A stretch of DNA of 6,170 nucleotides, taken from positions 1 through 6,170 of the forward strand of contig CAZJRB010000196.1 in the NCBI GenBank assembly GCA_964547995.1, in the 5' to 3' direction. The stretch is from CAZJRB01 sp964547995. Lineage in GTDB: Bacteria > Planctomycetota > Planctomycetia > Pirellulales > Thermoguttaceae. Position 1 is the stretch's first letter. Every line of letters begins with the position of its first letter. Positions 1 to 6,170 of this stretch are shown in pieces. A model generated the notes under the pieces. That model saw only the letters and a program-made list of their open reading frames with translations, was not told where the DNA came from and searched no databases. The position numbers and the translations under genes were made by a program.

Positions 1-1
1 A

Positions 2-397
2 CTTTCATGGCAAACAAGAAAAGCCCTCTTTGACTTCGCTTCTGTAAGGACTAGTGCACAATTCCAGGCCAAGAGCGATCAGGAGTACGCCGTGGGAACG
101 GGCCACGTGGTCTCGAACATCGCCCAGCCGCCCGCCTTCCTTTGCCGGACGGCGGTCGAGTTCCAAGTAGACGGCCTGGACGATTGGGACACCCATACCT
201 TCCGGTGCGACTTGAAAACCAAGTTTACCAGCAGTTACGTGCTCGGCGACATGCGCGAACGTTTCGACGCCTTCGGGCAACTGGCCGGGGTGAAGATCGC
301 TCCCGTCGTGCAAAAAAGGCCCCCGGGCGAGCCGGGCGCGCCAATCCTGTCGCTGAACGATGACAAGCCCGGTTCCTGTTCATGCTCCTACTGTTGA
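2..397 (+). CDS. Unrecognised protein, probably the C-terminal part of a gene entering from the left
   Basis: I do not recognise this protein. The frame is open from the left edge to a TGA at 395-397. From about base 61 the third codon positions are strongly G/C-rich, as in the genes downstream, which supports real coding. The only start codon in frame inside the window is GTG at 92, preceded by AGGAG at 81-85 with a 6-base spacer, so a 101-residue protein starting at 92 is also possible. The peptide before 92 (for example SAQFQAKSDQEYA) still looks protein-like, so I prefer a partial gene. The body is soluble, with no membrane segment. After a Pro/Gly-rich stretch (RPPGEPGAP) it ends in CSCSYC, four cysteines within the last nine residues. 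The first 20 codons are less GC-rich, so the fragment may itself be disrupted. No Rossmann glycine motif is present, so it is not the missing front of the next gene. Confidence 0.5.
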   Translation, partial: LSWQTRKALFDFASVRTSAQFQAKSDQEYAVGTGHVVSNIAQPPAFLCRTAVEFQVDGLDDWDTHTFRCDLKTKFTSSYVLGDMRERFDAFGQLAGVKIAPVVQKRPPGEPGAPILSLNDDKPGSCSCSYC

Positions 398-430
398 GCA
401 AGGAAGGCGGGAACCTGACCGGCAAGATGA

Positions 431-435
431 AAGGA
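431..435 (+). promoter_or_regulatory. Ribosome binding site setting the start of the truncated oxidoreductase
   Basis: AAGGA lies 8 bases before ATG 444. It favours that start over the longer frame from ATG 360, which would overlap the preceding reading frame by 38 bases and add about 28 residues (MTSPVPVHAPTVEQG...) unlike the family. Confidence 0.55.
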
Positions 436-443
436 ATAGGATC

Positions 444-1358
444 ATGAAAGAGTCCAAGGTCTCGACGACCATGGGCATCCAAGGTCACTCGATGGAAGGT
501 TGCCGGCTCATCTGTGAGTGGATTTGGGCCGGCGCCATCGGCGATGTCTACGAGGTGGAAGCGTACTGTCCGCTCTCTACGTACTCCAGTGAAATGGCAA
601 TCGGATATGCTCCTGACAGCCCAAACCGTCCCACCGAGACGCCCCCGGTTCCCGCGACTCTTGATTGGGACCTCTGGATCGGACCGGCTGCGATGCGTCC
701 CTACCATCCCTGCTATCATCCCAGGAAGTGGTTGGCTTGGTGGGATTTCGGCACCGGGATGCTCGGCGGTCGGGGCATTCATGGTTTGGATCCTGTGATG
801 CGAGCCTTGAAGCTGGACGCACCCGAGACGGTCGCCGCAACGTCGTTGGCGCCGCATCCGGAAACCTTCCCCCCTGCTTCGATCGTCACCTACCAGTTCC
901 CGGCGCGCGGCGATATGCCGCCTGTTACGCTAAAATGGTACGAAGGCCTTTTGCCCCCGCGTCCGCGTGAATTGGAGGACAACCGGCAATTGCACAAGCC
1001 GGACGGCACCATCTTTCGGGGTACCAAGGGTGTAATGATCTGCGGAATGTATGGGACAAGCCCGCGAATCATTCCCGAGACGAAGATGCAAGAGTTTCTT
1101 CCGAACTTGCCGCCCAAGACCCTTCCACGAACTGCCAACCACTACCAGCAATGGCTGGCCGCTTGCAAGAACGGTACCACTGCGGCTGCCGACTTCGAGT
1201 ACAGTTCCAAGCTGACGGAAATCTGTCTCCTGGGAATGGTGGCCATGCGCACGGGTTCGTTGATCCGCTGGGACGCGGAAAACATGCGCTTGACCAACCT
1301 GGATTCGGCGAATCCGTACGTGCGGCCTGAATACCGTAAAGGGTGGAGCCTCACCTGA
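444..1358 (+). pseudogene. Gfo/Idh/MocA-family oxidoreductase, C-terminal part only (NAD-binding domain missing)
   Basis: Full-length members of this planctomycete group have about 430-450 residues: often a Tat leader, then a Rossmann fold binding NAD(P), an EKP motif, and a C-terminal alpha/beta substrate domain. They act on sugars or inositols as oxidoreductases. This frame gives only 304 residues and begins at MKESKVSTTMGIQGHS, just after the point where the Rossmann domain and EKP should end. The rest is well preserved: CEWIWAGAIGDVYEVEAY (from residue 24), the TPPVPATLDWDLWIGP block, WWDFGTG...H113GLD116 with the His and Asp of the substrate domain, PASIVTYQFPARGDMPPV, and the usual ending YRKGWSLT. 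No GxGxxG or EKP lies upstream in any frame I read. Without the cofactor domain it cannot be a normal dehydrogenase. Because the frame is intact and has a good ribosome binding site, a stable truncated protein is possible. A longer start at ATG 360 exists. Family assignment is firm; functional status is open. Confidence 0.85.
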
Positions 1359-1406
1359 TCCGCATGGACTTAGATGGTATGTCACAGAACAGAGAGGATA
1401 TGAGAA

Positions 1407-2507
1407 ATGTTAAGTCAAGAGAAACCTGGGTGCTGCCACGATACGAGTGGTATGAGCCGACGGGGATTCCTCGGGACCTCCGGCAGGGTGATGGGCGCGA
1501 ATGGGAGAAGAGCATTTCGCATGACAGCTTTGGCTGTCCTCGCTCTTGTATGCCGGCTCGCCTTGGCGGAACCGCCGCGGGCCGTCGACGGTAACCGATT
1601 GAGGGCCGTGACGTCCCGGGCGGCTCATTCGGCCGACGCGGCTGCGCCGCGCGTGCGCATCTCCGACGTGATCTACGGCCGCAAGGACGGCATGGCGCTG
1701 ACGATGGACGTGCTCAAGCCGCCTGAGGCGAACGGTGCGGCCGTGATCTGGGTCGCCAGCGGCGGTCTGCGGTCCAACCACGGCATGATCGCGGGGGACG
1801 GTTTCGTGCGGTACGTCGAGCCGCTGCTGAAACGGGGATACACGGTCTTCGCGGTGGTTCACGGTTCGATGCCGAAATACGAGATTCGGGAAATCACGGC
1901 CGACTTCCACCGTGCCGTACAATTCATTCGCCATCACGCGAAAGACTTCGGAATTGATCCGAACAGGGTCGGCATCAGCGGCGGCTCTTCCGGGGGCTCA
2001 CTTTCGCTGTTGATCGGAACGACCGGCCGCGTCAGCAATCCGAAGGCACGCGATCCGGTCGAGCGGCAGTCGAGTCGCGTTCAGGCAGTCGCCTGTTTCT
2101 ATCCCGGTACCGACTGGGTGAATTTCGAACGCGAAGGCATCAGCGTACTGGGAGTATGCCAGCGGCTCGGACTCATCGAAGGCTTCCGTTTCCGCCGCTT
2201 CGATCCGACGGCCAAGGAGCACGTCCTGATCACGAACCCGAAGCAGGTGGAAGAACTGCTGCGAGAATACTCGCCGATCAACCGGGTGACGGCCGAATCG
2301 GCCCCCACCTTAATCATCCACGGCGACAAGGACGACCTCGTCCCACTGGATCAGTCCGAAAGGATGATCGCGAAACTCAAGGCCGCCGGTGTCACCGCGG
2401 AGCTTGTCGTCAAGAAAGGCGAGGGACACGGCTGGGGAAACCAGACAGTGGACATGGAGCGTTTCGCGGATTGGTACGACAAACACCTCGCACGGAAAGG
2501 GAGTTGA
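1407..2507 (+). CDS. Secreted alpha/beta hydrolase (esterase / prolyl-oligopeptidase-like)
   Basis: A 366-residue protein, intact, of the exported alpha/beta hydrolase group (BD-FAE / dienelactone hydrolase / prolyl oligopeptidase-like) common in Planctomycetota. The nucleophile is Ser194 in G-G-S-S-G within VGISGGSSGGS. The acid is probably Asp309 in HGDKDDLVP, and the base His341 in GEGHGWG. The stretch GYTVFAVVHGSMPKYEI and the lead-in FIRHHAKDFGIDPNRVG are characteristic of the group. It probably cleaves an ester, such as an acyl group on a polysaccharide, outside the cytoplasm; the substrate cannot be read from the sequence. The N-terminus is odd: a Tat-like motif SRRGFLGTSG at residues 17-26, then a second basic region (GRRAFR) and hydrophobic core TALAVLALVCRLALA before EPP. 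ATG 1407 has GAGG at 1394-1397, 9 bases upstream. In-frame ATGs at 1452, 1491 and 1521 would give shorter leaders; 1491 or 1521 may be the ancestral start. It follows the oxidoreductase fragment by 48 bases, suggesting co-transcription. Confidence 0.9.
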   Translation: MLSQEKPGCCHDTSGMSRRGFLGTSGRVMGANGRRAFRMTALAVLALVCRLALAEPPRAVDGNRLRAVTSRAAHSADAAAPRVRISDVIYGRKDGMALTMDVLKPPEANGAAVIWVASGGLRSNHGMIAGDGFVRYVEPLLKRGYTVFAVVHGSMPKYEIREITADFHRAVQFIRHHAKDFGIDPNRVGISGGSSGGSLSLLIGTTGRVSNPKARDPVERQSSRVQAVACFYPGTDWVNFEREGISVLGVCQRLGLIEGFRFRRFDPTAKEHVLITNPKQVEELLREYSPINRVTAESAPTLIIHGDKDDLVPLDQSERMIAKLKAAGVTAELVVKKGEGHGWGNQTVDMERFADWYDKHLARKGS

Positions 2508-2577
2508 ACCAGGGCGATTATGCAGTCGGTAGGGGAAAATAGGTAACGGCGTTTCAGACCAACGGCTTAACCGTGAC

Positions 2578-2581
2578 AGGA
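2578..2581 (+). promoter_or_regulatory. Ribosome binding site of the discoidin/HEAT gene
   Basis: AGGA, followed after 7 bases by ATG 2589, which opens directly into a signal peptide. This supports the chosen start. Confidence 0.55.
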
Positions 2582-2588
2582 AACAATT

Positions 2589-4209
2589 ATGAAGAGCGTA
2601 TTGTCCACATGCTGTGCCCTGCTGACGATTCTCGCCATCTGGTCGGCCGGCGCTGAACCGATGAATCATGCGCCAAAGGCGGAGATTACAGCGAACTCAG
2701 AATACAGCACACATTACCGTGCCCGTTTTGTGGCTGACGGACACATCCCAGAATCAGGAGACCAGGCGCAAGACCGGGAATGGGCCGTCCAGGGAGAAAC
2801 GCACCGTAACGGCGCCGAGCTGATTATGAAATGGGCCCGGCCGGTACAAATCGCCGAGTTGGTCTACTATGGTCGCGTGACGGCCGCCGTCGAGGGCTGG
2901 AAAGGTTTTGAGATCTACCTCGACGACGCGAACGAGCCGGTCACAGAAGGCAATCTAAGAAGCGGAAAGGGACCGCAACGGATACCGCTGGGCAAAACAG
3001 TCCAGGCAACTACGCTATGCATCAAGTTCACCAGTTCTTTCGGCTCGCTCAATCCCGGCGCGGCGGAAATTCAGGTGTTCGATGCCTCCCCACCTGACTC
3101 GTTGATCGGTACGTTCCTACCGCTACCTCCCTATCAGATTCCGAAACCAGATTCTCCACCACCTCCGAAAGAACCGTCCGGTCGTGCTGATCTTCCACCC
3201 TGGGTATCGCCGCCGCCCTCCGGCTTTGACGTAGACCCCTACGCGGCGCAGATCGAGGAGCAACTGGAGTTGCTTCGATCGGACAAAGCCAGCACGCGCG
3301 TGGTTGCCCTGGAGAATCTCTTCCTGATGCGTTCCTATGATGCCGCCCCGGAAGTGGCCCAGCGGCTCGATGATCCCAGCCGGCGGGTGCGGTGTCAGGC
3401 GGCGATTACCCTTGGACGTATCGGTTCGAGGGCTCAATTCAGCGAGCTGCTGTCCGCCATGGAGGACCGTCACTGGTGCGTGCGGCAGTCGGCCTTCAAC
3501 ACCCTTTCTACTCTGTCCGGCTTGGACCTTCCCTTCGGCCCCATGGGCGAAGCCGCCAAACGAACGGACCAGATCGCCGCCTGGCGGGAAGCAGTCGCCT
3601 CGCTCGACGCCGATGATCTTGCGCACGCCTTCGCGAATGCGTGTCATGAGAAGGCGCCATGGCTGGATCGCGAGAGACGGGCAACCGCTCTTTGGGCATC
3701 CAGAGATGTGCTGTTCGTGGCCAACGGGGCGACGGGCGTGGGGAAGCCCGGCTTCGGACCGCGCACCCGCGCGACGCCGAAACCGCCTGCGTGGCTGAAG
3801 GACGCCGGACCGAACCTCGCCCGAAAGGCCAAAGTGACCGTCTCCGGCAACCACAGCAAGGCCTACCCGCCCAGCAACATCAACGACGGCCGCGTCAGCT
3901 ACTCCGACGACAGCCTCCGCTGGGTCAGCGACGCGAAGATGCCAGCCTGAACTGAGATGGCCGACCCCACAGAAGATCTCCGCCGTTCGCATCGTTACCG
4001 GGCAAGCTGGCCCCAGGACCCCGATTACCGACTTCGTCCTGCAACGATACGATTCTGGCTACAAAGACATTTCCGGCACGAAGACGACCAGTAATCGCAC
4101 CGCCGACTGGTCGGCGAAGTTCCCCCCTATTACCACCGACCGGCTACGTCTCGAAGTCACCGCCAGCCCGGGCGATCTCGCCAGAATCTGGGAGTTCGAG
4201 GTCTACTAG
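2589..4209 (+). pseudogene. Secreted discoidin-HEAT-discoidin protein, frameshifted near the C-terminus
   Basis: A signal peptide (residues 1-22, hydrophobic core ALLTILAIW, cleavage after AGA) leads into a discoidin-like beta-sandwich (about 26-165). A Pro-rich linker (about 173-211) and a HEAT-like helical repeat region (about 218-325) follow. A second discoidin domain begins near residue 407 (GPNLARKAKVTVSG). The frame stops at TGA 3948-3950, after RWVSDAKMPA and in the middle of that domain. The rest of the domain is found at once in the +1 frame, from GAA at 3949 to TAG 4207-4209: ELRWPTPQKISAVRIVTGQAG, then TDFVLQRYDSGYKDI and TTDRLRLEVTASPGD, ending in IWEFEVY. The repaired product would be about 540 residues. 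Discoidin domains usually bind carbohydrate and HEAT repeats bind protein, so an extracellular binding or scaffold role is inferred; no catalytic motif is visible. As it stands, translation gives 453 residues (2589-3950) with a broken last domain. It lies 81 bases after the hydrolase and is likely in the same unit. Confidence 0.8.
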
Positions 4210-4288
4210 TCCAATATCGACGCCACCCAAATTGCCCCAGACCATCAACGGAATCTTTGGGAAGATGCGCGGTGTCACAAGTCGGCGT

Positions 4289-4435
4289 CTAACGCAACGA
4301 TCGAACACGCAAAGTGCCAGGCTGCCGTTTGCCGTGCGCGTCCACATGCAAGAGGTAGCGTCCCTTTTTCAGGGGCACGGTTCCAGGATACTCTCCGTCA
4401 ATCTGCACTTCCGAGAATGCCTTCGCCAGTGCCGC
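4289..4435 (-). pseudogene. Possible remnant of a minus-strand gene
   Basis: Read on the minus strand, this frame gives 48 residues between two stops, including VQIDGEYPGTVPLKKGRY, then LLHVDAHGKRQPGTL. The alternating hydrophobic pattern and the DGxxPGxVxLxxGxY spacing resemble a small secreted beta-sandwich segment. It has no ATG, stop codons close it on both sides, and no ribosome binding site is seen. It could be a decayed gene end or chance. The family cannot be named. Confidence 0.25.
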
Positions 4436-4702
4436 TCACCCGGCTACAATGCAACAACCCCAAGGAGGGCAACACATCAGAGTGGAACGTTATGCCTCGG
4501 AGGTGCCGTTCTTGTCCCCGAACATCCTGCAACATGCTTGAACAGGCTGCCTCGAATGCTTCCGTGGTGGTAGGATCTCGCAGAATTCCTCCGAAACGCC
4601 CTATAAAGTGCTCGCCAAAGACGTAGCGAATTGGTAAAATTCAAATAAGGTGTCTCTTGGAGTGGGGTGTCCACGTCTCGTTCCTCTCTGGTCTAACACA
4701 GC

Positions 4703-4708
4703 AAGGGG
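4703..4708 (+). promoter_or_regulatory. Ribosome binding site of the DUF1559 gene
   Basis: AAGGGG with a 6-base spacer before ATG 4715. It fixes the start so that the leader carries the basic stretch TARRRRKTA before the prepilin-like cleavage site. Confidence 0.6.
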
Positions 4709-4714
4709 TTTGTT

Positions 4715-6007
4715 ATGCCCAGGTTTACTGCCCGAAGGCGGCGAAAAACCGCTTTCACCTTGGTGGAATTGTTGGTGGTGATCAGCATCATCGCACTTCT
4801 GATCGCCCTTCTTTTGCCTGCTGTCCAGGCTGCTCGTGAATCCGCCCGCAACGCCCACTGTAAGAATAATTTGAAGCAGTTGGGGTTGGCGGTTCTGGAA
4901 CACCACGAAAAGCACAGTTGTTTTCCGTCAGGGGGCTGGGGGCCTAACTGGGTCGGTGAGCCTGAACGAGGAACCCGCGCCAACCAACCCGGCGGCTGGG
5001 CGTTTAACATCCTCGGATTCATCGGGAAAGCGAATGTGCGCGATGCCGGGCTGGGACTGGACGCCACGAATCGAAACAATGCCATCGCTGAACGGATTCA
5101 AACGGCTTTGCCGATGTTCAACTGCCCCAGCCGCCGCCGGGCGCAGACCTTTATTGATAACAACAGCGGGATCTACCTCACTGCCACGTCGAACGGCCTG
5201 GACGTCCCTGCCGGCGCCCGCAGCGACTACGCCATGAACGGGGGCGAGCACGGTGTCCGGTTGTTAGTGGCGGGCGACCTCGATCTCGACGCCCTCTTTT
5301 CCATGAGCGCCCCGCTGCCGCAGATTGCACACGGCGGAAGCGCCGCCAGCACCGCCACGACGTCAACCGCCGAAGCGTTCTTGATTGCCGCGGCCATACC
5401 CGGCCTCGACCATAAGGGGGAAATCTGCCATTTCCCGGACGACTCGTCCCAAAACCCTCAGACCATCACCGTCGATGCAAGTTCCATCCTGACGCACATA
5501 ACCCACCACGGCGACTACCTGGGACCGTGCCAGCCGGACACCTACGACACGGATAACGACGTGACCCAACCGTCCAGCCTGGCTGAGGGCGACGATCCGG
5601 CCTTCGATTGGAAGCGGGCCTGGGGAAACTCCGGCATCTCTTCCCAACAAAGCAATAGTTGTATGGACCACATAACCGACGGGGCGTCCAATACCTATCT
5701 CCTCGGGGAGAAGTACCTCAACGCCGATCATTACGGCACGGGGCTGGATCCGGGCGACGATAAGAACCTCTACGTGGGGTTCAGCAACGACAACACCCGC
5801 TGGTCCCACCCCAATTTCGGGATGCCGATGCGGGACCGTCCCGGCGTGACGAACCCCCACGTCTTCGGCAGCCCGCACCCCGGCGGCTGGAATTCCGTCT
5901 TCGTCGACGGATCCGTCCACTCGATCACCTACAACATTGCTCCGGAAATCCACCACAGGCTGGGACACCGTGCCGACGACATGGTGGTCCCGATGGATAG
6001 TTACTAG
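4715..6007 (+). CDS. DUF1559 pseudopilin-like protein with an inserted CHxP...HGD module
   Basis: A 430-residue member of the planctomycete DUF1559 family. The N-terminus has a basic leader (RRRRKTA), then a type IV prepilin-like site between Ala13 and Phe14 (FTLVELLVVIS, with Glu18 at the +5 position) and a hydrophobic helix to about residue 36, followed by PAVQAARESARN and CKNNLKQLGLAVLEHHEKH. This predicts export, processing by a prepilin peptidase, and anchoring as a pseudopilin or surface protein. Family landmarks follow: SDYAMNGGEH (170-179), ITDGASNTYLLGEKYLNADHY (from about 320), and the C-terminal H-x9-DG motif, His388 to Asp398-Gly399, within SPHPGGWNSVFVDGS. Between about residues 180 and 295 lies an unusual insert, beginning with an Ala/Ser/Thr-rich stretch and holding Cys238-His239-Phe-Pro ... 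His264-His265-Gly266-Asp267 ... Cys272. Molecular function of the family is unknown. Planctomycetes carry many copies, often as stand-alone genes, and this one appears to be its own unit. Start and family are secure. Confidence 0.95.
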   Translation: MPRFTARRRRKTAFTLVELLVVISIIALLIALLLPAVQAARESARNAHCKNNLKQLGLAVLEHHEKHSCFPSGGWGPNWVGEPERGTRANQPGGWAFNILGFIGKANVRDAGLGLDATNRNNAIAERIQTALPMFNCPSRRRAQTFIDNNSGIYLTATSNGLDVPAGARSDYAMNGGEHGVRLLVAGDLDLDALFSMSAPLPQIAHGGSAASTATTSTAEAFLIAAAIPGLDHKGEICHFPDDSSQNPQTITVDASSILTHITHHGDYLGPCQPDTYDTDNDVTQPSSLAEGDDPAFDWKRAWGNSGISSQQSNSCMDHITDGASNTYLLGEKYLNADHYGTGLDPGDDKNLYVGFSNDNTRWSHPNFGMPMRDRPGVTNPHVFGSPHPGGWNSVFVDGSVHSITYNIAPEIHHRLGHRADDMVVPMDSY

Positions 6008-6031
6008 GCTTTGCGGTGCGTTTCACGTTGG

Positions 6032-6047
6032 GGTGCCACGGTGCCAC
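6032..6047 (+). repeat. Tandem direct repeat, 2 x 8 bases
   Basis: GGTGCCAC occurs twice back to back, 25 bases after the DUF1559 stop. The second copy runs into the left arm of the adjoining palindrome. Confidence 0.6.
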
Positions 6048-6070
6048 TGCTGGCTAGTCCAGCAGTGCCA
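6042..6070. repeat. Short palindrome, possible REP-like element or hairpin
   Basis: Arms 6042-6053 and 6059-6070 pair at 11 of 12 positions around the loop CTAGT; the inner 9 pairs (CACTGCTGG / CCAGCAGTG) are perfect. It lies 34 bases after the DUF1559 stop. No run of T follows, so it is not a typical intrinsic terminator, although it could protect the transcript's 3' end. From memory, similar CACTGCTGG palindromes recur between genes in planctomycete genomes; I could not check this. Confidence 0.55.
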
Positions 6071-6170
6071 ACGGTTTACGACACGGACAACCCCAAAATT
6101 AAGACTTGACAAAGCACTAGGCCTAAAACAAGCGTGAGTTTTGCTGTTCAATAGTTTGCGTCAACGTGGT

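Larger units (their letters stand above)
4210..4714. other. Gene-poor gap of about 500 bases
   Basis: No open frame here has convincing coding character on the + strand. The longest, 4232-4573, reads as an arbitrary mix rich in Arg, Ser and Cys without family resemblance. A TACAAT at 4445-4450 resembles a -10 box but has no good -35 partner, and AAGGAGGG at 4462-4469 is followed 12 bases later only by a GTG opening a 19-codon frame. No tRNA, hairpin terminator or riboswitch was seen. A possible minus-strand gene remnant at 4289-4435 is listed separately. The promoter of the DUF1559 gene presumably lies in the right half, but I cannot place it. Confidence 0.6.

Noticed and set aside
225..857. 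Long minus-strand open frame of 210 codons
   Set aside because: It lies opposite the oxidoreductase, whose family match is clear, and its product is an Arg-rich mix typical of the antisense of GC-rich genes.
1343..1594. Plus-strand frame bridging the oxidoreductase fragment and the hydrolase
   Set aside because: It overlaps both genes in another frame and shows no family features. The hydrolase frame explains the same bases better.
3123..3992. Minus-strand open frame of 289 codons
   Set aside because: It is antisense to the discoidin/HEAT gene, which has a signal peptide and recognisable domains on the + strand. The minus product shows no domain or coherent composition.
4449..4541. Small plus-strand frame reading MQQPQGGQHIRVERYAS... 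of 30 codons
   Set aside because: The composition is plausible, but AAGGAGGG lies inside the frame rather than before its ATG, and no similarity is known to me.
4232..4573. Plus-strand open frame of 113 codons in the gap
   Set aside because: There is no family resemblance or ribosome binding site. A different frame here and the minus strand look more protein-like, so at best the region holds remnants.
5363..5968. Minus-strand open frame of 201 codons, rich in Val and Gly
   Set aside because: It mirrors the DUF1559 gene, whose conserved motifs cover the whole region.
6106..6111. TTGACA resembling a -35 promoter box
   Set aside because: No -10 box is found at 16-18 bases; the nearest A/T-rich hexamer (TAAAAC) is only 12 bases away.

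Overview
The window looks like chromosomal DNA from a GC-rich member of the Planctomycetota. The main evidence is the last gene, a pseudopilin-like DUF1559 protein with the FTLVELLVVIS leader and a C-terminal H-x9-DG motif, a family greatly expanded in that phylum. The other recognisable genes also fit: a Gfo/Idh/MocA-type oxidoreductase, a secreted alpha/beta hydrolase whose N-terminus looks like a Tat leader, and a secreted discoidin/HEAT protein. All genes are on the + strand. No RNA gene, CRISPR array, insertion sequence or phage gene was seen.

Layout: 2-397 is an unrecognised reading frame, open at the left edge, ending in a Cys-rich tail. 444-1358 is the C-terminal part of a Gfo/Idh/MocA oxidoreductase lacking the whole NAD(P)-binding Rossmann domain, but with its own ribosome binding site and start codon. 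1407-2507 is an intact alpha/beta hydrolase with an apparently double leader. 2589-4209 is a discoidin-HEAT-discoidin protein with a signal peptide, broken by a frameshift at about 3948; its last 86 codons continue in another frame. 4210-4714 has no convincing gene, only a minus-strand fragment (4289-4435) that reads like protein. 4715-6007 is the DUF1559 gene. 6008-6170 carries a tandem 8-base repeat and a short palindrome.

The oxidoreductase fragment, hydrolase and discoidin/HEAT gene are separated by 48 and 81 bases and could be co-transcribed. Oxidoreductases and exported hydrolases of these families commonly occur together in planctomycete gene sets for breaking down sugars and polysaccharides, but no substrate can be read from the sequence. 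The DUF1559 gene sits after a gap of about 500 bases with its own ribosome binding site and is probably a separate unit.

The window's notable property is the number of broken or recombined parts in under 5 kb: an oxidoreductase without its N-terminal domain, a Tat-leader-like segment fused in front of another gene's signal peptide, a frameshifted secreted protein, and a possible gene remnant. This suggests a locus that has been rearranged and is decaying, or in part assembly error. I see no clear sign of a new defence or mobile system. The most novel protein feature is a CH-P...HGD-x2-G-x-C module inserted into the DUF1559 protein.
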